The notes under the pieces were generated by a model. The model searched no databases and was not told the origin of the DNA. It saw nothing but the letters and a program-made list of their open reading frames with translations. Shown here in pieces: positions 17,156-26,756 of a stretch of 64,000 nt of DNA (positions are counted from its first letter, which is position 1; the number at the start of each line of letters is the position of its first letter). Where the stretch lies: contig NZ_LMCP01000002.1 in assembly GCF_001425625.1 (NCBI RefSeq), positions 124,001-188,000 on the forward strand, given 5' to 3'. Position numbers and translations under genes: made by a program. This DNA is from Mesorhizobium sp. Root102. GTDB lineage: Bacteria; Pseudomonadota; Alphaproteobacteria; Rhizobiales; Rhizobiaceae.

Positions 17156-18334
17156 CTAGAGGAGGATCTTGCGGACCAGCCTGACGGCGACCAAAGCAAT
17201 GTAGGCGGCGAAGAACAGGCCGAGTGACCAGCCAAAGCCGGATGGACCGAACGCATCCATGCCGATGCCGATCGCTTGCGGGCCGAGCACCATGCCGACG
17301 CCGTAGCACAGCACGAAGGCAGCGTTGGCCGACGCCAGTTCGTGGCCGGAAAGCTGCGAGCCGAGATGGGCAAGGCCGATCGTGTACATGGCAGCGACGA
17401 CGCCGCCCCAGACGAACAGAAGCGCGGCCATCAAATGCCAATTCTGGGCGAAGAGGGGCATGAAGACCGTGCCGGCAAGACCGACCATGGCGCAGGCAAT
17501 CAGCAGATAACGGCGGTCGCTGACGCGGTCGCTGATCATGCCGATCGGGATCTGCAACAGCACGTTGCCTAGACCGATCATGGTCAGGAGAAGGGCGGCG
17601 TCGGCTTCGGAATAGCCGATACGGCTGCCGTAGATCGGGAACAGCGCAAAGCCGCCGGTTTCCACCGCGCCGAACACCAGCACGGCAGCGGTTGCCGACG
17701 GCACCAGCCAGATGTAGCGCAGAAATTTGCTGGTTTCGCCGTCGGAGGCGATCGTCGGGCTTTCGTTGCGCGCTGCCAGCACGGGTATGGCTGCCAGCGT
17801 CACCAGGCCGATGATGACGCCGAATGGCCTGAAGCCGGAACTGCCGAGATGAGCGAACAGCCACGGCCCCGCGGCAAAGCCGAGCGACAGAACCGTGGCG
17901 TAAATACCGAGGACAAGGCCGCGCCGATGTGGCGGCGCCGAGGTGCTGATCCAGAATTCAGACAGGATGAACAGCACGGTCAACGCGATGTGCAGCACGA
18001 TGCGCAGCGGGAACCACATCCAGAAATCGGGTGCGAAATGGAAGCCGACAAAGGCCAGCGCGCCGGCGGCGATCATGGCGATCATGGTCCAGGCGACGCC
18101 GAAGCGCATGGCGAGCGGGGTCGCCAGCGGCGCACCGGCGATCGAGGCGAGGCCGGCGACGGCCGTGTTGAGGCCGATCATGGAGGCCGAATGGCCGCGT
18201 GTTTCGAGGATGACGCTGAGCAATGGCATGCCAAGGCCGATGGCGATGCCGACGACACTGATCGACGAGATCGCCGCCACCATTGGCAGCCAGTGTACGC
18301 GTTCGTCGCCCTGTGGTTGGGTATCGACCGTCAT
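17156..18334 (-). CDS. MFS transporter
   Basis: 392-aa integral membrane protein with about twelve hydrophobic segments, split into two six-helix halves by a charged loop around ESPTIASDGETSK. The GMISDRVSDRRYLL segment is the conserved loop 8-9 motif of the major facilitator superfamily. The style is that of the YcaD-like group of efflux carriers. I start at ATG 18334; a TTG 36 bases upstream is in frame but has no better ribosome site. The substrate is unknown. Confidence 0.88.
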   Translation of the reverse strand: MTVDTQPQGDERVHWLPMVAAISSISVVGIAIGLGMPLLSVILETRGHSASMIGLNTAVAGLASIAGAPLATPLAMRFGVAWTMIAMIAAGALAFVGFHFAPDFWMWFPLRIVLHIALTVLFILSEFWISTSAPPHRRGLVLGIYATVLSLGFAAGPWLFAHLGSSGFRPFGVIIGLVTLAAIPVLAARNESPTIASDGETSKFLRYIWLVPSATAAVLVFGAVETGGFALFPIYGSRIGYSEADAALLLTMIGLGNVLLQIPIGMISDRVSDRRYLLIACAMVGLAGTVFMPLFAQNWHLMAALLFVWGGVVAAMYTIGLAHLGSQLSGHELASANAAFVLCYGVGMVLGPQAIGIGMDAFGPSGFGWSLGLFFAAYIALVAVRLVRKILL

Positions 18335-18411
18335 GGATGCTGAATACTCTGTCTTTTTGATCTTACGCAATTCCGGACGGAAAACCGCGTCACACTTTTC
18401 CTGGAATTGCT

Positions 18412-19152
18412 CTAGAGAAGTTCGCGGGTGAAGCGGTTGCGGACAAGCCGGTAGAAGGGCACAGGACCGCCCGGCCGCAACAGCGGATCATGGGCGAGGC
18501 GCTTCTGCAGTTCGTCCAGGATCATTCGGGTGATGTCGGGTATGTCGGCTTCCCTGGCCTTGGCAAGCGGCAGCCAGACCAGCTCTTCAAGCTCGTTGGT
18601 CGGGCCACCACCGGGCAGTTCGACCGCGACGTCGTCGCGCCAGGCGCTAAAGAAACGCGTGTCGAAGCGGCGCACCCGATTGGGCGGCGTGATGGCGCGC
18701 GCGACGAAGCGCAGCATGTCCAGAGAGGGCTGCACGCCGTGTTCGGCAAAACCTTGCCAATCGGGCCTGACGGTGGCGAAAGCACCTTTGCGGCCGATCA
18801 GCAATCCGGCTTCCTCATAGGTCTCGCGAATGGCCGACAAGGCGATGGCACGGGCTCGTGCGGCGCTTGTGCGGCCCGGCCCGGCGATCAGCCTGGCTTC
18901 CTGCTCCGGGTGCAATGCGGCGGCGACCGGGATGCGGCTGTCGGCCGGGTCGGTGCGGCCGCCGGGAAAGACGAACTTGCCCGGCATGAATGCGTGGCGG
19001 GCATGGCGGCGGCCGATCAGAACCAGCAGGTCATTACCCTTGCGGTCGAGCAGGATGAGGGTTGCCGCGTCGCGCGGGCGAATTGGACGGTCGCTATGAG
19101 CGATCATGCTCCGCTCGATCTTGTCGACTTCCGCCTTGGTCATACCGTCCAT
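18412..19152 (-). CDS. NUDIX hydrolase
   Basis: 246-aa protein. The Nudix box is visible as AIRETYEEAGLLIG (about residues 104-117), with the REtxEE metal-binding core, preceded by FMPGKFVFPGGR, the usual first strand. The insertion between this strand and the box resembles the NUDT19/CoA-diphosphatase-like group, but the substrate is not clear. It starts 87 bases after the stop of the DUF983 gene, in the same direction. Confidence 0.9.
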   Translation of the reverse strand: MDGMTKAEVDKIERSMIAHSDRPIRPRDAATLILLDRKGNDLLVLIGRRHARHAFMPGKFVFPGGRTDPADSRIPVAAALHPEQEARLIAGPGRTSAARARAIALSAIRETYEEAGLLIGRKGAFATVRPDWQGFAEHGVQPSLDMLRFVARAITPPNRVRRFDTRFFSAWRDDVAVELPGGGPTNELEELVWLPLAKAREADIPDITRMILDELQKRLAHDPLLRPGGPVPFYRLVRNRFTRELL

Positions 19153-19238
19153 GCGCAGGACCTAGCGGAAACTTCTGGCAAGCGAAAGTGGCCTTTCACG
19201 GTCGGTATGTTGCGCCAGGGCGCATTTTTGGCTGCGAC

Positions 19239-19688
19239 TCAGGCTCCGGGATGCGGCTCGATCACGTCGTGTTCGTCGCCGAAGCCGTGCATATAGAAGG
19301 CCCATTGCAGTCCGATGACGGCACCCTTGACCGGTTGCAGCAGAGCGACCGACAGAAGGATGGTCAGCGGCACCCAGATGGCGATGTGTTGCCATGTGGA
19401 CAGAGTGGATGTCGCCTCGACGCCCATGAAAGCGCCGAGCACGATGTGGCCGACGATGACGATGACGAGATAGGCAGGCAGGTCGTCGGCTCGGTGGTGA
19501 TGTAGTTCCTCACCGCAGACGCTGCATGTGTCGACGGTCTTGGTGAAGGCGCGAAACAGCTTGCCTTCGCCGCAATGCGGGCAGCGGCCGAGCAGGCCGC
19601 GCTTCATCGCCGTCCACAGCGGGCGGGCGGCCCGGCCCGAGTGATGTTCTCCGCCGAAAACCTGTTCTTCAATGGCTGTTGTCATCAT
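19239..19688 (-). CDS. DUF983 membrane protein
   Basis: 149 aa. Two Cys pairs, CPHCGEGKLF and CSVCGEEL, form a probable zinc ribbon near the N-terminus, followed by two hydrophobic membrane segments. This is the layout of the DUF983 family of alphaproteobacteria, whose role is unknown. Its ATG overlaps the rnr stop by four bases, so it is translationally coupled to RNase R. Confidence 0.88.
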   Translation of the reverse strand: MMTTAIEEQVFGGEHHSGRAARPLWTAMKRGLLGRCPHCGEGKLFRAFTKTVDTCSVCGEELHHHRADDLPAYLVIVIVGHIVLGAFMGVEATSTLSTWQHIAIWVPLTILLSVALLQPVKGAVIGLQWAFYMHGFGDEHDVIEPHPGA

Positions 19689-21991
19689 CGTCTCCTGCCG
19701 CGCGAACCCGGCCGCGATTGCGACGCGCGGGCGCGGCCCTTGGCCTTGTGGAACGACCGCTTGGAGCCCGGCAAGGGCTTCGGGTCGGTCAACATCTCGA
19801 AGCGCATCGCGCCAGCCATTGGCGCCACCTCGACGAGTCGAACCTCGACTCGGTCCGCGAGCTGGTAGCCTTTGCCCGAGCGTTCTCCGAACAGGGAGCG
19901 CGCCGTTTCGTCGTATATATAGTAATCGCCGTTCAATGTTGACACCGGGATGAAACCATCCGCGCCATACTGCGGCAACTGGACAAATAGTCCTGATTTG
20001 GTGACGCCGGAGATGCGGGCGTCGAAACGGTCGTCGATGCGCTCGGCGAGATAGGCGGCGACCAGACGATCGACTGTGTCGCGCTCGGCCGCCATTGCGC
20101 GGCGTTCCGTGCCTGAGATCAGCACCGCGACATCTTCGAGCCGTGCCGCTTCGTCCTGTGTCAGCCCGCCTGGACCGAGCCCGAGTGCGGCAATAAGCCC
20201 GCGATGCACGATCAAGTCGGCATAGCGGCGGATCGGTGAGGTGAAATGGGCGTATCGCCTGAGGTTGAGACCGAAATGGCCAATGTTCTTGGGCGAGTAT
20301 TCGGCCTGGCTCTGCGAGCGCAGCACCACTTCGTTGACCAGACCCTCATTGTCGGCGCCGCGCACGCGCTCCAGGATGCCGTTGAACTGGCTCGGCTGCA
20401 TCTGCGCGCCGCGGGCGAGCGACAGGCCAAGCGTCTGCAGAAACTCGCGCAACGATTCCTGCTTGGCGAGCGAAGGCGCGTCGTGGACGCGGTAGACCAG
20501 TTCCTGTTTCTTCGCTTCCAGCGTCTCGGCCGCGGCAACATTGGCCTGGATCATGAATTCTTCGATCAGCTTGTGGGCATCGAGCCGTTCCGGCACGATG
20601 ACGCGATCGACGGTGCCGTCCGGCTTGAGCAGGATCTTGCGCTCCGGCAGATCGAGCTCGAGCGGCTGGCGGCCATCGCGGCCACGCTTGAGGATCGCAT
20701 AGGCGTCCCACAGCGGCTTCAGCACCGTGTCGAGGATCGGGCCGGTCTTTTCGTCCGGCACCCCGTCGATCGCCGCCTGCGCCTGGCTATAGGCGAGCTT
20801 TGCCGCCGACTTCATCATGACACGATGGAAGGAGTGCCTGAGCTTGCGGCCCTCGGCCGAAAAAACCATGCGCACGGCGAGCGCTGGCCGGTCCTGGCTC
20901 TCGCGCAGCGAGCAGAGATCGTTGGAGATGCGCTCTGGCAGCATCGGCACGACGCGATCGGGGAAATAGACCGAATTGCCGCGCTTTAGCGCTTCGCGAT
21001 CGAGTGCTGTGCCATAGCGGACGTAGGCGGCGACATCGGCGATGGCGACGGTGGCGACCACGCCGCCCGGGTTCTTCTCGTCGAGATCCGGCGTCGCGAA
21101 GACGGCGTCGTCATGGTCCTTGGCGTCGGCCGGATCGATGGTGACGAGCGGCAGGTCGCGCCAGTCCTCGCGGTGATCAAGCGTCGCCGGCTTGACTGCT
21201 TCGGATTCGGCAATGACGTCGGCCGGAAAGATATGCGGAATGTCATGCGCGTGGATGGCGATCATCGAGACCGCCTTTTCGCTGGTCAGCGAGCCCAGCA
21301 CGTTGAGCACCTTGGCTCTCGGCAGGCCGTAACGGGAGGCCCGCGCGGGCTCGACCTCGACCAGGTCGCCGTTCTTGGCGCCGTTCTGGAAATCCTTGTC
21401 GACGATCAGTTCCGGTTGACGCCGTTCCACCGGTTCGATGCGGAAGGTGCCGTCCTGCAGGATGCGAAAGATACCGAGCACGGCATCGGTGCGCTTCTCG
21501 AAGATCTTCATCACCCGCCCGGTGTAGGCGGGGCCAGTCGCTTCGTTGGTCGGAAAGGTCTTGGCCAGCACGCGGTCGCCGATGCCGGGCGCTGGGCCGC
21601 TGCCGCCACGCGACACGCGGATCGAGACGACGGGCGGCTCGCCCGTGCCCACGGCCTCGGCCGGGTGCGCCAGCAAAATGCCATCGCCGTCACGGCCAAA
21701 GATGTCGAGCACGGCGACATGGGGCAGGGCACCGACGCGGGCCAGCTGCTTGCGCTCCTTAGCCAGGACGCCTTCGTCCTGCAGGTCGCGCAAAATGTCC
21801 TTCAGCCAGATGCGGTCGTCGCCGCGCAGCGCGAACGCCTTGGCAATGTCGCGTTTTCCCGCACGATCGGGATTTTCAGCGATGTAGCGCAGGATTTCGT
21901 CACGCGAGGGCCGGTAGTCGTCCTTGACCTTGGCCCTGGTGTCGGCGGTGCGCGGATCGCCGTGGCTCCTACCGGTGATCCTGCGCGCCAC
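19685..21991 (-). CDS. rnr: Ribonuclease R
   Basis: 768-aa 3'-to-5' exoribonuclease that degrades structured RNA. An N-terminal winged-helix-like region is followed by cold-shock domains, the RNB catalytic domain with metal-binding TIDPADAKDHDDAV (around residue 275) and a C-terminal S1 domain (FDARISGVTKSGLFVQL). The final residues are basic (GRARASQSRPGSRGRRR). It starts six bases after the topA stop and is followed by the overlapping DUF983 gene, indicating an operon topA-rnr-DUF983. Confidence 0.95.
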   Translation of the reverse strand: MARRITGRSHGDPRTADTRAKVKDDYRPSRDEILRYIAENPDRAGKRDIAKAFALRGDDRIWLKDILRDLQDEGVLAKERKQLARVGALPHVAVLDIFGRDGDGILLAHPAEAVGTGEPPVVSIRVSRGGSGPAPGIGDRVLAKTFPTNEATGPAYTGRVMKIFEKRTDAVLGIFRILQDGTFRIEPVERRQPELIVDKDFQNGAKNGDLVEVEPARASRYGLPRAKVLNVLGSLTSEKAVSMIAIHAHDIPHIFPADVIAESEAVKPATLDHREDWRDLPLVTIDPADAKDHDDAVFATPDLDEKNPGGVVATVAIADVAAYVRYGTALDREALKRGNSVYFPDRVVPMLPERISNDLCSLRESQDRPALAVRMVFSAEGRKLRHSFHRVMMKSAAKLAYSQAQAAIDGVPDEKTGPILDTVLKPLWDAYAILKRGRDGRQPLELDLPERKILLKPDGTVDRVIVPERLDAHKLIEEFMIQANVAAAETLEAKKQELVYRVHDAPSLAKQESLREFLQTLGLSLARGAQMQPSQFNGILERVRGADNEGLVNEVVLRSQSQAEYSPKNIGHFGLNLRRYAHFTSPIRRYADLIVHRGLIAALGLGPGGLTQDEAARLEDVAVLISGTERRAMAAERDTVDRLVAAYLAERIDDRFDARISGVTKSGLFVQLPQYGADGFIPVSTLNGDYYIYDETARSLFGERSGKGYQLADRVEVRLVEVAPMAGAMRFEMLTDPKPLPGSKRSFHKAKGRARASQSRPGSRGRRR

Positions 21992-21997
21992 GCTGTC

Positions 21998-24634
21998 CTA
22001 CCCTTTTTTCTTCGCGGCCGGCTTCTTGGCCGCTGGTTTCTTGGCTGCCGTTTTCTTGGTTGATGGGGCCTTGGCCGCTGCTGCCTTGCGGAACGGCTTC
22101 TTGCCGCCGCCGCCCTTGGCCTCCTTCTCGGCAATCAGCGCCAGCGCATCCTCGATCGTCACCGACTGTGGATCCCTGCCCTTGGGCAGGGTGGCATTGA
22201 CCTTGCCGAAATTCACGTAAGGCCCGTATTTGCCGTCGCGCACGACGATCTTGCCGCCGCCGTCGGGATGGTCGCCAAGTTCCTTGAGGGCAGCGGCAGT
22301 GCCGCCATTGCGGCCACCCTTGCCCTTCAACTGCTTCTCGGCGATCACCGACACGGCACGGTTGAGGCCGATCGAGAACACATCCTCGATGCTGTCGAGA
22401 TTGGCATAGGTGCCGTCATGGAGAACGAACGGACCATAGCGGCCGAGCCCGGCCGAGATCATCTTGGCCGTTTCCGGGTGCTGGCCGACATCGCGCGGTA
22501 ATGACAGCAGCGCCAGCGCCTTCTCGTGGTCAATCGACTCTGCCGTCCAGCCCTTGGGCAGGCTGGAGCGCTTGGCTTCCTTGCCGTCGCCACGCTGCAG
22601 ATAGGGGCCGAAGCGGCCGCTGCGCAGCGTGATTTCCTCTGACGTGTAGGGATCCTTGCCGATCACCTTGGTGCCGTCCTCGCCGCCGCCATTCTCGCCA
22701 TTCGGGTTGGCGGCGTCACCGAGCTGGCGGGTGAAGGAGCATTCTGGGTAGTTGGAGCAGCCGACAAAGGCGCCGAACTTGCCGAGCTTCAGCGACAGAT
22801 TGCCGGTGCCGCATTTCGGGCAGATGCGCGGATTGGAGCCGTCTTCCCGCGTCGGGAACACCAGCGGCGCCAGTTCTTCGTTCAGCGCGTCGAGCACGTC
22901 GGTGACGCGCAGTTCCTTGATGTCGGCGACGGCACCGGAAAAATCCTTCCAGAAATCGCGCAGCACGTCCTTCCAGGCGAGCTTGCCGTCCGAGATCTCG
23001 TCGAGCTTCTCTTCCAGGGATGCCGTGAAGTCGTACTCGACATAGCGCTTGAAGAAGCTTTCGAGGAAGGCGGACAGCAGCCGGCCCTTGGCCTGCGGCA
23101 CCAGCCGGCGCTTGTCGATGGTGACATAGTCGCGGTCTTCGAGCGTCTTCAGGATCGCCGTGTATGTAGAAGGCCGGCCGATGCCGAGCTCTTCCAGCTT
23201 CTTGATCAGCGAGGCTTCGGAATAGCGCGGCGGCGGTTCGGTGGTGTGCTGGGTCGCGTTGATCGCCTGGCGGGCAAGCTGTTCGCCAGCACGGATCTCG
23301 GGCAGACGGCGGTTTTCCTCGTCTTCCGCATCGTCGTCCTTCTGGTCGGTGTAGGCGGCGATGAAGCCGTCGAAGCGAACGACCGAGCCGATGGCACGCA
23401 GCTCGGCGGTGCGCGATCCGTTGACCGCCTCGATCTCGGCGGTGGTACGCTCGATCTCGGCGGACTGCATCTGGCTGGCGATGGCGCGCTTCCAGATCAG
23501 CTCATAGAGCCGCATCTGGTCGGAATCGAGATATTGCCTGACTGATGCCGGGGTGCGCATGAAATCTGTCGGGCGGATCGCTTCGTGCGCTTCCTGGGCG
23601 TTCTTGGCCTTGGCGGTATATTGGCGCGGTTTTTCCGGCAGGTATTTTGCGCCGAATTCCTTGGCGATGGCGTCGCGGGCGGCCGAGATCGCCTCGGGCG
23701 CCATCTGCACGCCGTCGGTTCGCATATAGGTAATGAGGCCGGTGGTCTCGCCGCCGATCTCCATGCCTTCATAGAGCCGCTGCGCCACCTGCATGGTGCG
23801 GCTGGCCGAGAAGCCAAGGCCCGACGATGCGGCCTGCTGCAGCGTCGAGGTGGTGAAGGGCGGGCCGGGATTGCGCTTGGTCGGCTTGGCTTCGACCGAC
23901 ACCGCCTTGAAGATAGCGCCTTCGAGCATCGACTTGATGTCGTCGGCCTGCGCCTTGTTGGAAATGTCGAGCTTTTGCAGCTTCTTGCGATCGAAGGCGG
24001 TCAGCCGCGCTTCGAAATTCTCGTTGCGCGGCGTGCCCAGCAGAGCGGCGATCTGCCAGTATTCCTCGCGGATGAAGCGCTCGATCTCGGATTCGCGGTC
24101 GCAGACCAAGCGAAGCGCAACCGATTGGACGCGGCCAGCCGAGCGGGCGCCCGGCAGCTTGCGCCACAGCACCGGCGACAGCGTGAAGCCGACGAGATAA
24201 TCCAGCGCCCGACGGGCGAGATAGGCATCGACCAGCGGCGCATCGATCTGGCGCGGATTGGCCATTGCCTCCAGCACCGACGATTTGGTGATGGCGTTGA
24301 AGACGACGCGGCTGACCGGCTTATCCTTCAGCGCGCGCTTCTGCTTCAGCACTTCCAGCACGTGCCAGGAAATGGCTTCGCCCTCCCGATCCGGATCGGT
24401 GGCAAGGATCAGGCCGTCGGCATCCTTGACCGCCTTGGCGATGTCGGCGAGCCGCTTGCCAGAGGCGGTGTCGACCGCCCAGGACATGGCGAAATCCTCA
24501 TCCGGACGCACCGAGCCATCCTTGGCCGGCAAATCGCGGACATGGCCGAACGAGGCCAGAACCTTGTAGTTCTTGCCGAGGTATTTGTTGATTGTCTTCG
24601 CCTTGGCCGGCGATTCGACGACGACGACGTCCAT
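21998..24634 (-). CDS. topA: DNA topoisomerase I
   Basis: 878-aa type IA topoisomerase that relaxes negative supercoils. It begins with the Toprim domain (VVVVESPAKAKTI; DPDREGEAISWH) and the active-site Tyr is about Y303 in LITYMRTDG. One C4 zinc-finger region (CPKCGTGNLSLKLGKFGAFVGCSNYPEC, seen at about residue 600) is followed by several degenerate repeats lacking Cys, and the last 30 residues are a Lys/Ala/Pro tail like a histone H1 tail that should bind DNA. First gene of the minus-strand block. A perfect palindrome lies about 140 bases upstream. Confidence 0.96.
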   Translation of the reverse strand: MDVVVVESPAKAKTINKYLGKNYKVLASFGHVRDLPAKDGSVRPDEDFAMSWAVDTASGKRLADIAKAVKDADGLILATDPDREGEAISWHVLEVLKQKRALKDKPVSRVVFNAITKSSVLEAMANPRQIDAPLVDAYLARRALDYLVGFTLSPVLWRKLPGARSAGRVQSVALRLVCDRESEIERFIREEYWQIAALLGTPRNENFEARLTAFDRKKLQKLDISNKAQADDIKSMLEGAIFKAVSVEAKPTKRNPGPPFTTSTLQQAASSGLGFSASRTMQVAQRLYEGMEIGGETTGLITYMRTDGVQMAPEAISAARDAIAKEFGAKYLPEKPRQYTAKAKNAQEAHEAIRPTDFMRTPASVRQYLDSDQMRLYELIWKRAIASQMQSAEIERTTAEIEAVNGSRTAELRAIGSVVRFDGFIAAYTDQKDDDAEDEENRRLPEIRAGEQLARQAINATQHTTEPPPRYSEASLIKKLEELGIGRPSTYTAILKTLEDRDYVTIDKRRLVPQAKGRLLSAFLESFFKRYVEYDFTASLEEKLDEISDGKLAWKDVLRDFWKDFSGAVADIKELRVTDVLDALNEELAPLVFPTREDGSNPRICPKCGTGNLSLKLGKFGAFVGCSNYPECSFTRQLGDAANPNGENGGGEDGTKVIGKDPYTSEEITLRSGRFGPYLQRGDGKEAKRSSLPKGWTAESIDHEKALALLSLPRDVGQHPETAKMISAGLGRYGPFVLHDGTYANLDSIEDVFSIGLNRAVSVIAEKQLKGKGGRNGGTAAALKELGDHPDGGGKIVVRDGKYGPYVNFGKVNATLPKGRDPQSVTIEDALALIAEKEAKGGGGKKPFRKAAAAKAPSTKKTAAKKPAAKKPAAKKKG

Positions 24635-25000
24635 GAGGTCTCATATCAGCTGTGGTGCGCCAGAAGAATTCCGCTGCGCGCGACGAAATCTCGTTCTATT
24701 TGTCGCTCACATGGCCGCGCTTTTGCATCCGGTCAAGGGGAAGCGCCCAAATTGCGGGGCGCTGGGCAGCAATACACTCTTAGAGTGTATGGAGAAAATC
24801 ACAGAATTTTCGGAAAGGGAGATGGTGGGCCCGAGTCAGCGGGAAACGGCCCGATTGATTTTTCCGCCGAGTCGCTGAAATGTTGCCAGAGCAGGAACGG
24901 GCGATACCATAACAGGCTGGTCGACACTGGCCGCCGGCTGCATGGAGATGCGCGGCGACCAGCCCTTGTCCCGTCAGTGGGCGGGGTTCGAATTGAGGGC
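24635..25000. other. 366-base region upstream of topA
   Basis: Presumed topA promoter region. The main structure seen is the 19-base palindrome at 24772-24790. No additional ORF with coding character was recognised, and there is no hairpin with a T-run to terminate the next upstream gene (stop at 25001). Confidence 0.5.
24772..24790. promoter_or_regulatory. Perfect palindrome ATACACTC-TTA-GAGTGTAT
   Basis: Eight-base perfect inverted repeat with a three-base spacer, 138-156 bases upstream of the topA start on the same promoter side. Size and symmetry are those of a dimeric repressor or activator site; no regulator is encoded next to it. It is not a terminator, because no T-run follows on either strand. 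Confidence 0.4.
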
Positions 25001-25378
25001 CTAGTTGGCCTTGACGACGTGCCAGACGTCGGCAACGCCGTCGCCGCTCATGTCACCGGCCTTCTTGTCCTTGATGAAGGTGTAGACCGGCTTGCCATCA
25101 TAGGCCCACATCTTGGTGCCGTCTGTGCGGTCGACAACGCTCCATTCGTCATCTCCCTTGGCGCCGGCCTCGGCTTTCAGCGGCGGCCAGTTGGTGGCGC
25201 ATTTGTCGTAGCAATTGGTCTTGCCCTTCTCGTCCTTGTCATAGGTATAAAGCGTCATGCCGTTGGCATCGGTGTAGATTTTGGTCCCATTGACCTCGGC
25301 TTCCTTCCACGCGTCGGCGGCGAAGGATGCGGCGGTGCTGAGCAAAAGCGCTGCAAGCCCTACGGTTATGGTTTTCAT
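25001..25378 (-). CDS. Secreted COG4315-type repeat protein
   Basis: 125 aa. A Sec signal peptide (residues 1-20, ending in ASFA) precedes two copies of the YTxxxD-type repeat: TLYTYDKDEKGKTNCYDKC then WPPL, and VYTFIKDKKAGDMSGDG. This is the short periplasmic family COG4315, often annotated as a lipoprotein of unknown function, though no lipobox Cys is seen here. ATG 25378 is preceded by GGGAG. It is divergent from the CcdA-like gene, whose redox role could relate to the two Cys residues of this protein; that link is speculative. Confidence 0.82.
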   Translation of the reverse strand: MKTITVGLAALLLSTAASFAADAWKEAEVNGTKIYTDANGMTLYTYDKDEKGKTNCYDKCATNWPPLKAEAGAKGDDEWSVVDRTDGTKMWAYDGKPVYTFIKDKKAGDMSGDGVADVWHVVKAN

Positions 25379-25564
25379 GGAAATCTCCCTGACTGATATC
25401 TGGAGACACGCGGGAAATCGCGGCCTCACAGCGTCAACGCGTGCGGGCCGCCGTTTCTTCCCGGCAAGTGCTTCTGGCAAGCGATGATCTTGCCAACACA
25501 ATGGTGATTGGTGGACAAGGCTGCGCGTCGCTATATCGGCGTTACGGCATTGGAGTTCTTGGAA

Positions 25565-26311
25565 ATGGCATTGGACATCGGCTATGTCAGCGCGGTCGGG
25601 GCGGGGGCCATCTCGTTCCTGTCGCCTTGCGTGCTGCCGCTGGTGCCGCCCTATCTCTGCTATATGGCTGGCGTCTCGGTCGACGATTTTCGCGGCGATG
25701 CGGGCGTAACGGCTCGGGAAGGCACGCGCGGCGCGCTGCTCTATTCATCGGTCGCCTTCGTGCTCGGCTTCTCGACCGTGTTCGTGGCGCTCGGCGCCGG
25801 CGCCTCGACCATCGGGCATTGGCTACGCGTCTGGCAGGAGCCGCTGGCGATGGCTGCCGGCGTGCTCATCATCCTGATGGGCCTGAATTTCCTCGGCATC
25901 CTGCGCATTCCGCTGCTGTCGCGCGAGGCGCGCTTCCAATCGCAAGGAAAGCCGGCAAATGCCCTTGCCGCCTACGTCATGGGACTGGCCTTCGCCTTCG
26001 GCTGGACGCCCTGCATCGGCCCGGTGCTGGGGCCGATCCTGACGCTGGCCGGCGGCCGCGAGACGGTGGGCGAGGGCGCGCTGCTGCTTGCCGCCTATTC
26101 GCTTGGGCTGGGCATCCCATTCCTGATCGCGGCGCTGTTTTCCGGCGCCTTCATGCGCTTCCTCGGCAAGTTCCGCGTCCATCTCGGCCGCGTCGAAAAA
26201 GCGATCGGCGCGCTGCTGGTGGTGGCCGGCGTGTTTTTCCTCACCGGTGGCGTGCAGACGGTGTCCTACTGGCTGCTGGAGAACTTCCCGGCGCTGGGAA
26301 GGTTGGGGTAG
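25565..26311 (+). CDS. CcdA-like cytochrome c biogenesis / thiol-disulfide membrane protein
   Basis: 248-aa inner-membrane protein with about six hydrophobic segments. Two Cys-Pro motifs, SFLSPCVLPLVPP near the N-terminus and GWTPCIGPVLGP in the fourth segment, are the redox cysteines of CcdA, which carries electrons from cytoplasmic thioredoxin to periplasmic proteins such as the cytochrome c assembly factors. I start at ATG 25565, because this places the first membrane segment at residue 8 as in the family; an upstream in-frame GTG or TTG is possible. It stands alone, divergent from the COG4315-type gene. Confidence 0.88.
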   Translation: MALDIGYVSAVGAGAISFLSPCVLPLVPPYLCYMAGVSVDDFRGDAGVTAREGTRGALLYSSVAFVLGFSTVFVALGAGASTIGHWLRVWQEPLAMAAGVLIILMGLNFLGILRIPLLSREARFQSQGKPANALAAYVMGLAFAFGWTPCIGPVLGPILTLAGGRETVGEGALLLAAYSLGLGIPFLIAALFSGAFMRFLGKFRVHLGRVEKAIGALLVVAGVFFLTGGVQTVSYWLLENFPALGRLG

Positions 26312-26345
26312 CTTGATTCTGGTCTTACCAGTGATGGTCGCGGTA

Positions 26346-26561
26346 TTACTCCCGCCGTCCCATAGGAGCGAATACGAACAGGGACCCAAGTCCGCCGATC
26401 AAGGCAAATATGGGGACAATAATAAAAGACTTTTCTAGAAACCCTGAAACGTCTGATTCTACTGTCAAAATACTGATCAGAATAATACCTGCTACACCGC
26501 CAATGATTGCTCCTATGGAGAAGACAATCAAGGCGATAAGAATTTTATATAAGATTCTCAT
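26346..26561 (-). CDS. Small AT-rich membrane protein of unknown function
   Basis: 71 aa with two hydrophobic segments (about residues 4-33 and 45-66) separated by a short acidic loop. The codons are AT-rich (many ATT, ATA, TTA and AAA), unlike all neighbouring genes, and the ribosome site is weak. I do not recognise a family. It is convergent with the CcdA-like gene. It may be a recently acquired gene; because of the short length I cannot exclude a chance frame. Confidence 0.5.
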   Translation of the reverse strand: MRILYKILIALIVFSIGAIIGGVAGIILISILTVESDVSGFLEKSFIIVPIFALIGGLGSLFVFAPMGRRE

Positions 26562-26756
26562 TCGGCTATTTTTTCAAAATTGGGGTTTTCCAATAACAAT
26601 ACCGACGGAGTATTTATTTTGAATGAAGTATTATGGCCATCACACTTCGCTCCAGCCCGGGTCGCCGATCTCACCGGAATTTAACCGCATTGGTGCAGCA
26701 TGGCGCTGGTGCTAGATAAGTTTGATTCCTGATCCCTTTCATACGGTTGCCATCCC

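Noticed and set aside
23585..25396. 603-codon plus-strand frame opposite topA
   Set aside because: Covers the antisense of a full-length topoisomerase I and then non-coding sequence; no domain or ribosome site is visible.
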